DNA of 64,000 bases from NCBI RefSeq assembly GCF_000421465.1, contig NZ_ATXB01000001.1:992001-1056000 (forward strand). The letters run 5' to 3'. A program made the position numbers and the translations under genes. This document shows positions 18,579-29,494 of the stretch, one piece after another. Under the pieces are notes generated by a model. That model made no database searches, was not told where the DNA came from, and saw nothing but the letters and a program-made list of their open reading frames with translations. The stretch comes from Methylohalobius crimeensis 10Ki (GTDB lineage Bacteria > Pseudomonadota > Gammaproteobacteria > Methylococcales > Methylothermaceae). The first letter of the stretch is position 1. Every line of letters starts with the position of its first letter.

Positions 18579-20342
18579 ATGGAATTGGCGGACAGCAATC
18601 ACAGCGGCGTTCCCGCATCCACGGAGAGTAAACAAATGACCCGATCCAAGGAAGGGGCGCTGATGTCGGTGGAGGAAGGCAACCAATCACCATCGCCGAA
18701 TTCGGTTCTGCAAAGCTGGCGGGAACTGTCCTGGCAGCGGCAGTTGGGGTTCGTGTCACTCATCGCCGTGGTTGTCGCCTTGGCCGTGGCGGTACTTTTG
18801 TGGGCCCAGACCCCCGACTACAAGCCGCTCTATATCGATTTGAACGAGGACCAAGCCGGAGAAATTCTGGAGTCCTTGGACCGGCTTGAGGCGGATTATA
18901 AAATCGACCGCCGCCGCGGAACCATCATGGTGCCGGCGGACGCGGTCCACGAGCTGCGGCTGCGGTTGGCGGCGCAAGGTTTACCTCGCCGGGATGAAGG
19001 CGGCTATGAAATCCTGGAAAAGGAATCCGGTTTCGGGACCAGTCGGACGCTGGAAAAGGCCCGCTATCAACGGGCTTTGGAAGGAGAGATCGCGCGTTCC
19101 GTCATGACCCTCGAGGGGGTAAAGGCGGCGCGGGTGCATCTGGCGCTCCCCAAGGAATCGGTTTTCGTTCGCCAGCGCAAACCTCCCAGCGCATCGGTGG
19201 TGCTGCAATTGATTCCGGGTCATGAGGTGGGGCGTGAACAGGTGCAGGCGATCGGGCATCTGGTCGCTTCCAGCGTACCGCGTTTGATTTCGGAACAGGT
19301 GACGGTAGTCGACCAATACGGGCATTTGCTCAATTCCGACGAGCCGGACGAGGATGATCTGTCCCTCACCGACAAGCAGTTTGAATACAAGAAAAAAGTG
19401 GAGAGCTACCTTGCCGAAAGGATCGAGAATCTGTTGAGTCCGCTGGTGGGGCGGGAATCTCTGCAAACCCAGGTGGCGGCGGATATCGATTTCACCAAGG
19501 CGGAGCGAACCGAGGAGCTTTACAACCCCGATCCCTCCGCTTTGCGCAGCGAGCAGCTGGAGGAAGGGCAGACGCGCAACCAGGGTGCGCAAGGCGTGCC
19601 GGGTGCCCTCACCAATCAGCCACCGGCGGCGGGCACCGCCCCGGAAGAGACCGCCGCCGAGGCACAAACCGGCGAGGGGGAAAAATCCGCGCCGACAGAA
19701 TTTCATAAGAAGCGCGTCCGTAATTACGAATTGGACCGCACCATCAATCATATCCGCCAGTCCCGCGGCGAGATTCGCCGCCTGACCGTGGCGGTGGCGG
19801 TGGACAACATCGAAGTGCCCGGGGAAAACGACACAGTGACTCATCGCCCCTATACTCGGGAAGAACTCAATAGCCTGGTTGCCCTGGTGCAGCAGGCGGT
19901 GGGTTATGATGCCGACCGCGGCGATCAGGTGACGGTCACCAACGTGGCTTTCCGCGGCAACGAGGCCATTGCCCCCCCGCCGCCGCTACCGCTTTGGCGA
20001 CAGCCCTGGCTCTGGAATCTGGGTAAGCAATTGGCGGCTCTGATCGTGGTATTGATTTTGATATTCGCGGTTTTGCGGCCGCTCCTGCGGGCGCTGTTTC
20101 CGCCGCCGGAAAAACCAACGAGCGAGCAGGCGAGAACCGAGATCAAGGCGGAAGTCGAGAGTGAAATCGATGAGGAAGATCGGCCTTCGACCCTGGAGCA
20201 GGAGAGCGAGGAATTGCTGCGCCTGACGGGTCCGCAAACTTATGAAAAGCGGCTCGGATTTGTCCATCGCCTGATCGAAAACGATCCGGATCGGGTCGCG
20301 CAGGTCATCAAGAACTGGATTAGCGAAGATGGCAGAAAATAA
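18579..20342 (+). CDS. fliF: Flagellar MS-ring protein FliF
   Basis: 587 residues forming the inner-membrane MS ring. Membrane helices flank the periplasmic ring-building region (about residues 60-85 and 480-502). The YscJ/FliF domain contains DYKPLYIDLNEDQAGEILE. The cytoplasmic tail, where FliG binds, is acidic. The start is taken at 18579; internal ATGs at 18636 and 18663 are possible. The 3' end overlaps fliG by 14 bp. Confidence 0.95.
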   Translation: MELADSNHSGVPASTESKQMTRSKEGALMSVEEGNQSPSPNSVLQSWRELSWQRQLGFVSLIAVVVALAVAVLLWAQTPDYKPLYIDLNEDQAGEILESLDRLEADYKIDRRRGTIMVPADAVHELRLRLAAQGLPRRDEGGYEILEKESGFGTSRTLEKARYQRALEGEIARSVMTLEGVKAARVHLALPKESVFVRQRKPPSASVVLQLIPGHEVGREQVQAIGHLVASSVPRLISEQVTVVDQYGHLLNSDEPDEDDLSLTDKQFEYKKKVESYLAERIENLLSPLVGRESLQTQVAADIDFTKAERTEELYNPDPSALRSEQLEEGQTRNQGAQGVPGALTNQPPAAGTAPEETAAEAQTGEGEKSAPTEFHKKRVRNYELDRTINHIRQSRGEIRRLTVAVAVDNIEVPGENDTVTHRPYTREELNSLVALVQQAVGYDADRGDQVTVTNVAFRGNEAIAPPPPLPLWRQPWLWNLGKQLAALIVVLILIFAVLRPLLRALFPPPEKPTSEQARTEIKAEVESEIDEEDRPSTLEQESEELLRLTGPQTYEKRLGFVHRLIENDPDRVAQVIKNWISEDGRK

Positions 20343-21333
20343 GGAATTAAACGGAATCGATCGCGCCGGTTTGTTGATGCTGGCGGTCGGGCATAAAAAC
20401 GCGGCCCAAGTCATGAGGCGTCTGGGACCCAAGGACGTGCACATGGTCAGCCTGGCCATGGCGAGACTGGAGGATATCCGCACCGATGCGGTAGAGGAAG
20501 TGGTGGAGATGTTCCTGGAACACATCGGCGGGCAAACGTCCATCGGCGTGCGACCGGAGGAATATATCCGCAGCGTCCTCATGGAAGCCTTGGGCGAGGA
20601 CGAGGCACAATTACTGATCGATCGGATCCTGCTCAACCGCAACAGCCGCGGAATCGAGCAGCTTAAGTGGATGGAGCCGCGCGCCATCGCCGAAATGCTG
20701 CGCAACGAACATCCCCAGATCGTCGCGATTTTGTTGTCATTGCTGGACGCCGGCCAATCCGCGGCGGTGCTGGAGTATTTGCCCGACAACATGCGCTACG
20801 ACACGGTGATGCGGATAGCCGGACTCGAGGCGGTGCAACCGGACGCACTCAAGGAACTGGATGCGATCATGGAGGAGCAATTGATGGGCAAGACCAATCT
20901 CAAGTCTTCCAATATCGGCGGTGTGGAGAGAGCCGCCGAAATCCTCAACGTCACCGAAAGCGGGATCGAGAACGGCATCATGGAGCAACTGGAGGAAAAA
21001 GCGCCCGATTTGGCGCAGCAGATCCAGGACAAAATGTTCGTTTTCGAAGATCTGGCCCAATTCGACGATCGCAGCACTCAAACTCTGTTGCGCGAGGTGT
21101 CCACCGATACCTTGCTGCTGGCCCTGCGGGGAACCGACGAAGCCCTCAAGGAAAGAATTTTCGGCAACATGTCGCGGCGGGCCTCGGAAATGCTGCGGGA
21201 CGATCTGGAGGCGGCGCCTCCGGCCAAGCTGAGCGAAGTGGAAGCGGCCCAGAAGGATATTTTGCAAATCGCCCGGCGTTTGGCGGATGCCGGAGAAATC
21301 ATGTTAGGCGGAGGGGGAGATGAGCTCGTCTAA
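20329..21333 (+). CDS. fliG: Flagellar motor switch protein FliG
   Basis: 334 residues. Part of the C-ring that generates torque against the MotA/B stator and sets rotation direction. All three FliG domains are visible, including the middle-domain EHPQIVAILLSLLD and the C-terminal charged helix around DDRSTQTLLREVSTDTLLLA. It overlaps fliF upstream and fliH downstream by 14 bp each, so translation is probably coupled. Confidence 0.96.
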   Translation: MAENKELNGIDRAGLLMLAVGHKNAAQVMRRLGPKDVHMVSLAMARLEDIRTDAVEEVVEMFLEHIGGQTSIGVRPEEYIRSVLMEALGEDEAQLLIDRILLNRNSRGIEQLKWMEPRAIAEMLRNEHPQIVAILLSLLDAGQSAAVLEYLPDNMRYDTVMRIAGLEAVQPDALKELDAIMEEQLMGKTNLKSSNIGGVERAAEILNVTESGIENGIMEQLEEKAPDLAQQIQDKMFVFEDLAQFDDRSTQTLLREVSTDTLLLALRGTDEALKERIFGNMSRRASEMLRDDLEAAPPAKLSEVEAAQKDILQIARRLADAGEIMLGGGGDELV

Positions 21334-22174
21334 GAACCCATTTTCTTCCGAAGAAATTGAGACGGCCGCCCCGCTGCAATGGCCGGAAGTGGTTCCGGAA
21401 TCCCCTTCCTTGGAGAATTCCCCCTCCGATTCGCAACTCTCCAAGGATTTTGTCGCGATTTTGCGGCAAGATTTGAACGACGCCGAGGAAGGGCAGGAAA
21501 AACCTCCGGCCGAGTCGGCCGCTTCCGAAGGTTTGGCGGCCATGCACCAACAGGTCTTCGAGGAAGCGGTTCGGTCGGGACGCGAGGCCGGCTATCGGGA
21601 AGGCTACGACAAAGGGAGTCAGGACGGCTACAAGGAAAGCTATAACGAGGGTTTTCAGCAAGGTTACCGGGAGGGTCGAGAAAAAGGAGCGGCGGAAGGC
21701 CGGGCGGAGGCGAAGCGGGCGCTGGACAACGAGGTGGCGTATCTGGGCCAGTTGATGGGAGCCTTGAGCGAGCCGTTGGCCCAGGTGGACGACCAGGTGG
21801 AGAAGGAATTGACCACGCTGGCGATGACGGTTGCCAAACACCTGGTGAGGCGGGAATTGAAAACAGATCCGGGCCAGATCGTCGCAGTGGTGCGGGAAGC
21901 GCTGGCCGCACTTCCCATGTCCCAGCGCCAAGTGACCTTGTTCATGCATCCCCAGGATGCCGAATTGGTTCGATCGGCATTGCATCTCGATGAGGCCAAT
22001 GTGCCCTGGCGGATCGTCGAGGAGCCGCTGATTAGCCGGGGAGGTTGCCGGGTGGAAACCGAGGTGTCCCGTATCGATGCCACCGTGGAAACCCGCATGG
22101 CGACGGTGATCGCCGCCGCCTTGGGAGGAGAGCGCGCCGAGGATCGGGAGGTAGGAAATGTCGGCGGCGATTGA
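21320..22174 (+). CDS. fliH: Flagellar export ATPase regulator FliH
   Basis: 284 residues. FliH dimers bind FliI and anchor it at the export gate. A poorly conserved acidic N-terminus leads into a helix of repeated Gly-x-x-x-Gly and Gly-Tyr spacing ([20 protein letters not shown] and following, about residues 90-125), a hallmark of FliH. The C-terminal domain (about 150-270) resembles the stator E-subunit fold. The ends overlap fliG and fliI. Confidence 0.92.
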   Translation: MSSSKNPFSSEEIETAAPLQWPEVVPESPSLENSPSDSQLSKDFVAILRQDLNDAEEGQEKPPAESAASEGLAAMHQQVFEEAVRSGREAGYREGYDKGSQDGYKESYNEGFQQGYREGREKGAAEGRAEAKRALDNEVAYLGQLMGALSEPLAQVDDQVEKELTTLAMTVAKHLVRRELKTDPGQIVAVVREALAALPMSQRQVTLFMHPQDAELVRSALHLDEANVPWRIVEEPLISRGGCRVETEVSRIDATVETRMATVIAAALGGERAEDREVGNVGGD

Positions 22175-23564
22175 GGATCCGACGCCGACGGTGGAACGTC
22201 CGGCGCCAACGCCTTCTCCCCAGCGTACCCAAGAATGGTCCCGGCGGCTTCGGGCGGTGCGCGGTCGGTTGGAGCGTCCTCCCTCGGTGACGGTGGAGGG
22301 CAAACTGTCGCGCATGGTGGGGTTGACTCTGGAAGCGGTGGGTTGTCAGGCGCCGGTGGGGGAGCGCTGCTGGGTGGAAACCGCCGATCGCGCCAAAATC
22401 GAAGCCGAAGTGGTGGGATTCGCCGACGAGCGTCTCTATCTGATGCCGGTAGGCGATGTCCACGGATTGGAGCCCGGCTGTCGGGTCATTCCCAGCGGTA
22501 GCGCCTGCGCCGCGAAGGTCGGCACGGGACTGTTGGGGCGGGTGCTCGACGGCGCCGGTCATCCCCTCGACGGAAAAGGTCCGCTGGCCTACGAAGTCAC
22601 ACGGCCTCTGCAGGGACGCCCGCTCAACCCGCTTTTGCGCCAACCGGTGGAAGATCCCCTGGACGTCGGAGTTCGGGCCATCAATGCGCTCTTGACGGTG
22701 GGTCGGGGACAGCGATTGGGATTATTCGCCGGTACCGGGGTGGGTAAGAGCGTGCTGCTGGGAATGATGACCCGTTTCACCTCGGCCGATGTGGTGGTGG
22801 TGGGCTTGATCGGTGAGCGGGGGCGGGAAGTCAACGATTTCGTACGCAAGATCTTGGGTCCGGAGGGATTGGCGCGCGCGGTGGTGGTGGCCACTCCCGC
22901 CGATCAGCCGCCCTTGATGCGCCTGCACGGTGCGTTCTTGGCGACCGCCATCGCCGAGCATTTTCGCGACCAGGGTAAAGACGTTCTGTTGTTGATGGAT
23001 TCCTTGACTCGCTACGCCCAGGCCCAGCGGGAGATCGCCCTGGCGATCGACGAACCGCCGGCGACCAAGGGGTATCCGCCCTCGGTGTTCGCCAAGCTCC
23101 CGCGTCTGGTGGAGCGCGCCGGCTGCGGCGAGGAAGGCACCGGCTCCATCACCGCCTTTTATACGGTGCTGGTGGAGGGGGACGATGCCAGCGATCCCAT
23201 CGCCGACGCCGCCCGCGGGATTCTGGACGGCCACATCGTGTTGTCGCGGGAATTGGCGGAGGCGGGTCACTATCCGGCGATCGACATCGAGGCTTCCATC
23301 AGCCGGGTAATGGCCGATATCGCTCCGGAGGCGCAGCTCGAGGCCGCCCGGAAGCTCAAGAAATGTTACGGCTTGTATCAGCGCAATCGGGATTTGATCG
23401 CCGTGGGGGCTTATCAACGGGGCTCCGACCCGCGCATCGATCAGGCGATCGCTTTGCAACCGAAGATCACCCCATTTCTTCAGCAAAGTATGAATGAAGC
23501 GGTGGATTTGAACGACAGTGCGGCCGCCTTGCAATCCCTATTGCCGGCCGATTTGTCTGTTTGA
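22158..23564 (+). CDS. fliI: Flagellum-specific export ATPase FliI
   Basis: 468 residues, related to the F1-ATPase beta subunit. It powers unfolding and export of flagellar axial proteins. Walker A is GTGVGKS in [16 protein letters not shown]; the Walker B region is [20 protein letters not shown]. The start at 22158 overlaps fliH by 17 bp; the N-terminal 30 residues are Pro/Thr-rich and may vary. fliJ follows after 12 bp. Confidence 0.96.
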   Translation: MSAAIEDPTPTVERPAPTPSPQRTQEWSRRLRAVRGRLERPPSVTVEGKLSRMVGLTLEAVGCQAPVGERCWVETADRAKIEAEVVGFADERLYLMPVGDVHGLEPGCRVIPSGSACAAKVGTGLLGRVLDGAGHPLDGKGPLAYEVTRPLQGRPLNPLLRQPVEDPLDVGVRAINALLTVGRGQRLGLFAGTGVGKSVLLGMMTRFTSADVVVVGLIGERGREVNDFVRKILGPEGLARAVVVATPADQPPLMRLHGAFLATAIAEHFRDQGKDVLLLMDSLTRYAQAQREIALAIDEPPATKGYPPSVFAKLPRLVERAGCGEEGTGSITAFYTVLVEGDDASDPIADAARGILDGHIVLSRELAEAGHYPAIDIEASISRVMADIAPEAQLEAARKLKKCYGLYQRNRDLIAVGAYQRGSDPRIDQAIALQPKITPFLQQSMNEAVDLNDSAAALQSLLPADLSV

Positions 23565-23576
23565 GCATGAGGTTAT

Positions 23577-24014
23577 ATGACCCGCGTTCGTCGGCTTGAG
23601 CAATTGGCGGAACTGACCGCCAGGGAGGAAAAACAGGTCGCCAAGCATCTGGCTGACGTCGGCCGTCGATTGCAGGAGTCCGAAGCACAGCTGCAGTCCC
23701 TATGCCGCTTCCGGACGGAATATGCTGAACGCTACCAACAGGAACAGGGAGCCATCAGCGCCCTCCACTTGGGCGAGTTGCGGGCCTTCTTGAGCAATCT
23801 GGGGCGGGCGATCGAGGAACAGGAGGCGGCGTTGCAACAACTGCGGCAAGAATATGCCGCCTTGGAACAACGCTGGCAGCGAATTTATTGCCGTCATCGC
23901 GGAATCGGAAAGGTGCATGCCGATCTGCGCCGCCGAGAGCAAGAGGCGCGGGAGCGGCGAATCCAGGTTGAATTGGACGATCGCGCCGCGATCAAGCGGC
24001 AAAAAAGAGACTGA
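23577..24014 (+). CDS. fliJ: Flagellar export protein FliJ
   Basis: 145 residues, almost entirely charged coiled coil, typical of FliJ, the gamma-like stalk and chaperone-escort protein of the export ATPase. Its position between fliI and fliK is canonical. Sequence conservation in the family is low, so context carries much of the call. Confidence 0.88.
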   Translation: MTRVRRLEQLAELTAREEKQVAKHLADVGRRLQESEAQLQSLCRFRTEYAERYQQEQGAISALHLGELRAFLSNLGRAIEEQEAALQQLRQEYAALEQRWQRIYCRHRGIGKVHADLRRREQEARERRIQVELDDRAAIKRQKRD

Positions 24015-24098
24015 GCGCGATCCATCTTCAAGTTTGAGGTGGGAATGGCTTGATGTTTGCTTATATTTTGGCGGGTAAACGCTGGGGAGAATGAGATC

Positions 24099-25748
24099 AT
24101 GCAATTGGATTTGAGCGGCGGGTTGGCTTCGGTTTTGACGGAATGGTTGCCTCAAGCGGGAAGATCTTCGGAAGTCCCCAAGGAAGCGGGGGCGGAGTCG
24201 GAAGACTTTGGAGCGGTGTTTGACGGTATTTTGAATCGGTTGTTTGCCGCATCCGGCAAGGAAGATCCGCGGAACCCCGAGTCCCTGGCCAAAATGGTTT
24301 CCGAGCAGTTGATGAATGGCCGGACACAAGCCTTCGAGCGGGGCCGGTTGCGGCTCGACTCCTCTGCACCCGGCGGAGAGAAGGGCATGCTTCTGGAGGA
24401 TCTGAAGGCGATACGGGATCAGTTGGTGGCGTCGCTGCAAAGATTGTCCGCGCAAAGCGTGACCACGGCCAGGGAGACGGGCCAAATGCCTCGCGGCGAG
24501 GAAGGCCGCATGGGCGTCACGGAATCCTCCGCTCCGAAACAGCTTGGCAAAATGGACGCCTTGCTGGCGAAACTGAAAGATTTAAGCGATCGCCTGGAAT
24601 CGTCGGGTCGGTTTCGAGGAGAGGAGGGAAGCGTCAAGGAGGAGAGCGAAGTCGGCGAGAAAATGCTTTTACTCGTCGGTCAGTTAGCCGAGGCGGCGAT
24701 CGAATCGGGGCGAAAATCTCACCAATCAGGAGGCCTACCGGATGAATCGAGCGCCAGGCTCGGAATGCAGGAGCGAGCATCTGGCGGTGGGGAATTGCCG
24801 CTTTCGGATGCACCCGATCTAATTGAGCGGATCAAGCGGGAAATCCGCGAATTGGTAAACCAGATGGCCGCCGGTGAAGGGGCGTCCGAGACCGGGGTCG
24901 AAGGCGCCCGAGTGTCCCGCCCGGTTGCTCAGGAACTGGCGTATTTTGAAGCGGAGATCGATGCCGAGGATGCGGTCACTGTGCGAGAAGAGAAGCGCGC
25001 TTCGTCCTCCTCGATGGCGCGAGGTTTCGAGGCGATTCGAGCCGCGTCTTCCTCATCCGGGGATGTGGCTGGCGAGGCGAAGGCCGACGCCACGGAGATC
25101 GGCAAACAAAGCGAGGGGAACGCGGATTCCGGCAAAACCGCCGGAGAGCCCGCTGTCTTGAGCGAAGCGACCAAGTCCTCCCTGCGCCATTCCCCGTCGA
25201 TGGAGCAGCCCTCGGTCCTGGGTGCGGACGGTTCAGTGCGTCCGGCGCTCGGAGCCCCGGGAGGCAATGGAGCGGCGACGGATTCGAAGAGCGTCGGGCT
25301 GGAGTTACAGCGTCCCTTGGATCATCCCGAATGGGCCGACGAGTTGGGCCAGCGGCTGATCTGGATGCGCGGTAAATCGGTTCAGGCCGCCGAGATGCGC
25401 CTCAATCCGCCCCAATTGGGACCGGTAGAGGTCAGAGTTCAAGTACACGAAGATCAGACCAGCGTTCAATTCGCATCTTCCCATGCGGCGGTGCGGGAAG
25501 CCATCGAGTCGGCGCTGCCGCGTTTGCGAGAGTTATTCAATACGCAGCAATTGCAGCTGGATCATGTGGAGGTGGCCGCACAGTCTTTCGAAGATCGGAA
25601 CCATTCCCAGACCCGGCAGGAGCAGTCCGGCTCTTCGCCCCGGCATTACCGACGCGAAACGGAAAATATGGCATCTACAGAATCAGGCCAAGAGGGCGGG
25701 CGGCCGTCGGTGAAAATCGGCGGCCGCCTGTTGAGCCTCTATGCCTGA
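24099..25748 (+). CDS. fliK: Flagellar hook-length control protein FliK
   Basis: 549 residues from the ATG at 24099, which follows GGGGAG. The N-terminal two thirds is low-complexity and Glu/Ser/Gly-rich, as expected for the molecular-ruler part. The conserved C-terminal domain (about 410-500) contains ELGQRLIWMRGKSVQAAEMR followed by LNPPQLGPVEVRVQV. It measures hook length and switches export specificity. It is the last gene of this flagellar block; its stop codon abuts the stop codon of the convergent rne without any spacer. Confidence 0.9.
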   Translation: MQLDLSGGLASVLTEWLPQAGRSSEVPKEAGAESEDFGAVFDGILNRLFAASGKEDPRNPESLAKMVSEQLMNGRTQAFERGRLRLDSSAPGGEKGMLLEDLKAIRDQLVASLQRLSAQSVTTARETGQMPRGEEGRMGVTESSAPKQLGKMDALLAKLKDLSDRLESSGRFRGEEGSVKEESEVGEKMLLLVGQLAEAAIESGRKSHQSGGLPDESSARLGMQERASGGGELPLSDAPDLIERIKREIRELVNQMAAGEGASETGVEGARVSRPVAQELAYFEAEIDAEDAVTVREEKRASSSSMARGFEAIRAASSSSGDVAGEAKADATEIGKQSEGNADSGKTAGEPAVLSEATKSSLRHSPSMEQPSVLGADGSVRPALGAPGGNGAATDSKSVGLELQRPLDHPEWADELGQRLIWMRGKSVQAAEMRLNPPQLGPVEVRVQVHEDQTSVQFASSHAAVREAIESALPRLRELFNTQQLQLDHVEVAAQSFEDRNHSQTRQEQSGSSPRHYRRETENMASTESGQEGGRPSVKIGGRLLSLYA

Positions 25749-28076
25749 TCAGTCCATATCGCCGGGTTCCGGTTCCGGTACCCGCTTGACCGTCTGGTCG
25801 GCGTTCTCTTTGGAAGAATCGGCGGGCGGTGACTTTTGCTTTTCCCCCTTCGGCGGGGCTTCGTTGGTGCCCGCCGGCTCCGACTTTGCTTGAGGTTTGG
25901 ACGGTTCTGCCGTCTCCCTCTCGGCTTTCCTCGGCCGGCGCACGTTCTTTTCCGCCGGTGTTCCCGAGGATTTAGGCGGTGCTTCAGATGCCGGCTTGTT
26001 GACCTCCTTGGACTTGGAGGTGGCGGGCGTGCCCTTTTCCGCGTGTTCCGACTCTGCAGGAGGCTGATTGCTATTGGCCGATTGCTCCGGTGCCGTGCGT
26101 GGGCTCTGGCGCCGGCCGCCGCGCCGTCTCCGGGACGAACCGCGACGGTTCCCGGGGCGTTTCCGGGGTTTGGGCGGCGTGCCGTTTTCCTCTTTGCCCG
26201 AATCCAATAGCTTGGGAGAGAGATTGTCTCCTTCGGTTGCAGCTTTGGGCGGCGCCGCTGATCGAGCGCTTTCCCGGCGCGGGCTTTGATTCTGAGGTCG
26301 CCGTCCCCGGCGTCGGCCATTGGGTTGCCCTTGGGTCGGGGTGCGCCGGGGCGGGGGAAGGGCGGCTTGGGGAGCGGGTGGTTCCGGCGGGGATTCGGCG
26401 GGTCGGGCGCCGCCGATGAGCTTCTGCCAAAACCGTTTGATCAGTTCGGCCGAAGAAGCCCGGCTGCGGATCGGGGCCGGCGTGGTGGGAAGGAAATCCC
26501 TGACCGCCGGTTGCTCGATCTTACGCGCACCTTCGGTGACGAAGGCAGGGACTTCGCCTTTCTCCTGTGGGATGTGGGTGTAGCTGGGCTGCTCGGTTTC
26601 TTCGCCGGCACGGATGCGTTGGATTTCGTAGGCCGGCGTTTCCAGGTGCTTGGAGGGGAGGATGATGATGCTCACCTCGTGGCGCTTTTCGATTTGCTCC
26701 AGCGCCTCGCGTTTTTCGTTGAGGAGGTAGGTCGCCGGTTCCAATGGAAGTTGGACCACCACCCGGCCGGTATTGGGTTTGATGGCTTCTTCTTCCACGA
26801 TGCGCAGGATCGACAGCGCCAGCGATTCGGTGCTGCGAATCGTGCCTTGGCCTTGGCAGCGGGGGCAGGGGATGAGGCTGGATTCTCCCAGCGACGGGCG
26901 CAGCCTTTGGCGCGACATTTCCATCAAGCCGAAGCGCGAGATGCGACCGGTCTGAATCTTGGCCCGATCGCTTTTCACCGCTTCCCGAAGTTTTTGCTCC
27001 ACGGCGCGTTGGTTGCGCATCGAGATCATGTCGATGAAGTCGATCACAAACAGCCCGCCCAGATCCCTGAGACGCAACTGGCGGGCAATCTCTTCGGCCG
27101 CCTCCAGATTGGTGTTGAGGGCGGTTTCTTCGATGTCGCCGCCTTTGGTGGCGCGGGCCGAGTTGATGTCGATGGAGGTCAGCGCTTCGGTATGATCGAT
27201 GACGATCGCTCCGCCCGAAGGCAGAGGCACTTCGTGCTGATAGGCCAGTTCGATCTGGCTTTCGATCTGAAAGCGGCTGAACAGCGGCACGGTATCCTCG
27301 TAGAGTTTGGCCTTGCCGATAAAGTGCGGCATGACTTGCTGGAGGAAGTTGCGCACCATCCGGTAATTGGACGGATTGTCGATGAGAATCTCGTCGATAT
27401 TGGCGCGCAAATGGTCGCGCAGGGCCCGGATGATGACGTTGCTTTCCTGGAAAATCAAAAAGGGTGCCGACCGCTGTTCGGCGGAACGTTCGATGGCTTC
27501 CCAAAGCTGCAGCAGGTAGTTGAGGTCCCACTGCAATTCTTCGGCGCTTTTGCCGCTGGCCGCGGTGCGGACGATCAAGCCCATGCCTTCGGGTAGGTCG
27601 AGAGAAGCGATGATCTCCCGCAGGTCGCCACGGGCCTCTCCCTCGATCCGGCGTGAAATGCCGCCGGCCCGGGGATTGTTGGGCATCAGCACCAGATAAC
27701 TGCCGGCCAAGGCGATATAGGTGGTCAGGGCGGCGCCTTTGTTGCCGCGCTCTTCCTTCTCGATTTGGATGACCAATTCCTGGCCTTCGCGGATCAAATC
27801 CTTGATCTCGGATCGACTTTGATCCGGGCCTAGCGGATGGGAAAAATAGACCGGCGCGATTTCCTTGAACGGCAGGAAGCCGTGGCGGTCCGCGCCGTAG
27901 TTGACGAATACCGCTTCCAGGCTGGGTTCGATCCGAGTGATGGTGCCCTTATAGATGTTGGCTTTCTTTTGATCTCGGGAGGGAACCTCGATGTCGAAAT
28001 CGTAAAGCTTTTGGCCGTCTACCAGAGCGACGCGCAGCTCTTCCGGCTGCGTCGCATTGATAAGCATTCTTTTCAT
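25749..28076 (-). CDS. rne: Ribonuclease E
   Basis: 775 residues from the ATG at 28076 ([20 protein letters not shown], nearly identical to E. coli). Essential endoribonuclease for mRNA decay and rRNA/tRNA processing. The catalytic half contains the S1 domain (about 35-120), the 5' sensor, the DNase-I-like region ([20 protein letters not shown]) and the Zn-link CPRCQGQG. The C-terminal scaffold (about 520-775) is short compared with E. coli (1061 residues) and rich in Arg, Pro and Ser, as in an RNA-binding, degradosome-organising tail. Confidence 0.95.
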   Translation of the reverse strand: MKRMLINATQPEELRVALVDGQKLYDFDIEVPSRDQKKANIYKGTITRIEPSLEAVFVNYGADRHGFLPFKEIAPVYFSHPLGPDQSRSEIKDLIREGQELVIQIEKEERGNKGAALTTYIALAGSYLVLMPNNPRAGGISRRIEGEARGDLREIIASLDLPEGMGLIVRTAASGKSAEELQWDLNYLLQLWEAIERSAEQRSAPFLIFQESNVIIRALRDHLRANIDEILIDNPSNYRMVRNFLQQVMPHFIGKAKLYEDTVPLFSRFQIESQIELAYQHEVPLPSGGAIVIDHTEALTSIDINSARATKGGDIEETALNTNLEAAEEIARQLRLRDLGGLFVIDFIDMISMRNQRAVEQKLREAVKSDRAKIQTGRISRFGLMEMSRQRLRPSLGESSLIPCPRCQGQGTIRSTESLALSILRIVEEEAIKPNTGRVVVQLPLEPATYLLNEKREALEQIEKRHEVSIIILPSKHLETPAYEIQRIRAGEETEQPSYTHIPQEKGEVPAFVTEGARKIEQPAVRDFLPTTPAPIRSRASSAELIKRFWQKLIGGARPAESPPEPPAPQAALPPPRRTPTQGQPNGRRRGRRPQNQSPRRESARSAAPPKAATEGDNLSPKLLDSGKEENGTPPKPRKRPGNRRGSSRRRRGGRRQSPRTAPEQSANSNQPPAESEHAEKGTPATSKSKEVNKPASEAPPKSSGTPAEKNVRRPRKAERETAEPSKPQAKSEPAGTNEAPPKGEKQKSPPADSSKENADQTVKRVPEPEPGDMD

Positions 28077-28528
28077 TCTGATATTCCTTTTGCGTCCGAG
28101 CGAATGAGTTGGAAGCGGGTAGGGACGGAATGGCGTCCGCGGAAAGAGTGGTGAGCGCAGCTTTGTCGGGCGCGCTCGAACCATGCCCTGGAGTTCTCCG
28201 CTTGACCCTGCTTCCAGAGGTTTCTTTCATTCGTATTATATGTTTGTTTATCCAGGTGATGATTTGAACCCAATAAAAATCGATTTGCGCCTTTTGTCAC
28301 AGGCTTTATTCTTTTATGACTCGAGGATCGGCGCTTTGTTCTGGGCAGGGAGGGTAGAAGCTCCGCCCGGGCCCCCTGCCGGTGCCACTCCCGGTTGTCT
28401 GGGTGCCCGGTCGAGTCGTTTCATCAAGTATATTATGGTGAGGAATCAATGACGCATCGTAGTATTCATTATAAACGCGGGAAAGCGCAAAATCCATGCA
28501 TCCCCTTCGGGAAGGCCACAAGGTGGAC
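28077..28528. other. Divergent rne-rluC intergenic region
   Basis: About 450 bp with no convincing gene. It should hold the rne leader, which in E. coli is long and mediates autoregulation by RNase E, and the rluC promoter. A perfect TATAAT on the minus strand lies at 28240-28235. A GC-rich stretch at 28350-28415 could fold but has no clean inverted repeat that I could define. Confidence 0.5.
28235..28240 (-). promoter_or_regulatory. Possible rne -10 element
   Basis: Reads TATAAT on the minus strand, about 160 bp before the rne start, which would give a leader of roughly 150 nt. No good -35 box is visible at the right distance, so this is a weak call. Confidence 0.35.
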
Positions 28529-29494
28529 ATGACTGAGCAAGCCAAAGAAAACGGGCCGCGATTCATCGAGATCGATACCCATGACTCGGGACAGCGAATT
28601 GATAATTTTCTAATCACTCGGCTGAAAGGGATGCCCAAAAGCCGGATTTACCGCTTATTGCGTAAAGGAGAGGTGCGAGTCAATAAGGGGCGGATCAAGG
28701 CGCATTACCGGCTGCGCGCCGGAGATCGGATCCGCTTGCCGCCGATGACGCTTCCCGCCCGGGCGCGAGAGGAGGAAAGTCCCGAGATCCAGATGATGGG
28801 AAGGCGATTGGAAGAGTGCATCCTGTACGAAGACGACGAGTTGCTGGCGATCAATAAGCCTTCGGGCATGCCCGTTCACGGCGGAAGCGGGCTTCAGGGA
28901 GGCGTGATCGAAGGCTTGCGCCAGGTTCGGCCGGAGGCGCGGTTTTTGGAATTGGTCCACCGACTCGACAAGGACACTTCCGGTTGTCTTTTGATCGCCA
29001 AGCGAAAACAGGCATTGCGGGAATTGCATCGGATTTTCCGCGAAGACCGGGTGGACAAGCGCTATCTCGCCTTGTTGAACGGCGTTTGGCGGCGGCCTCG
29101 GGAGATGGTCGACGTGTCGCTGCGTAAATTCGTGCTCCGCGGCGGGGAGCGATTCGTCAAGGTAGATCGGGAGGGAAAACCGTCCCGGACCGAATTTCGG
29201 ACCTTGGAGCGGTTCACGGAGGCCACCCTGGTGGAGGCTCGGCTGCTGACCGGGCGGACGCATCAGATTCGGGTGCATGCCGCCTACTTGGGACATCCCA
29301 TCCTCGGCGATACCCGCTACGGCGACGAAGAAGCCAATCGCCGTTGGCGGGGAAAGGGGCTCAAACGCTTGTTTTTACACGCCTGGCGTTTGGAATTGCC
29401 GCATCCGGCCGATGGTTCCCGCCTCCGCTTGGAGGCCCCGCTGGATGCGGAGTTGGAGTATTTGCTGGAAGCGTTGAAGAAGGCAAGATCATGA
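28529..29494 (+). CDS. rluC: 23S rRNA pseudouridine synthase RluC
   Basis: About 321 residues. Makes pseudouridine at 955, 2504 and 2580 of 23S rRNA in E. coli. The N-terminal S4 RNA-binding domain includes KGMPKSRIYRLLRKGEVRVN. The catalytic domain has HRLDKDTSGCLLIAK with the active Asp, and GRTHQIRVH. The ATG at 28529 with AAGG 5 nt upstream is preferred to the ATG at 28496. The order rne-rluC (divergent) matches other gammaproteobacteria. Its stop overlaps the next gene as ATGA. Confidence 0.93.
   Translation: MTEQAKENGPRFIEIDTHDSGQRIDNFLITRLKGMPKSRIYRLLRKGEVRVNKGRIKAHYRLRAGDRIRLPPMTLPARAREEESPEIQMMGRRLEECILYEDDELLAINKPSGMPVHGGSGLQGGVIEGLRQVRPEARFLELVHRLDKDTSGCLLIAKRKQALRELHRIFREDRVDKRYLALLNGVWRRPREMVDVSLRKFVLRGGERFVKVDREGKPSRTEFRTLERFTEATLVEARLLTGRTHQIRVHAAYLGHPILGDTRYGDEEANRRWRGKGLKRLFLHAWRLELPHPADGSRLRLEAPLDAELEYLLEALKKARS

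Noticed and set aside
28262-28275. tRNA T-loop-like GGGTTCAAATC on the minus strand
   Set aside because: No acceptor, D or anticodon stems can be formed around it.
28183-28452. 89-residue open frame between rne and rluC
   Set aside because: No ribosome site, no recognisable protein features, and it lies across the expected leader region.
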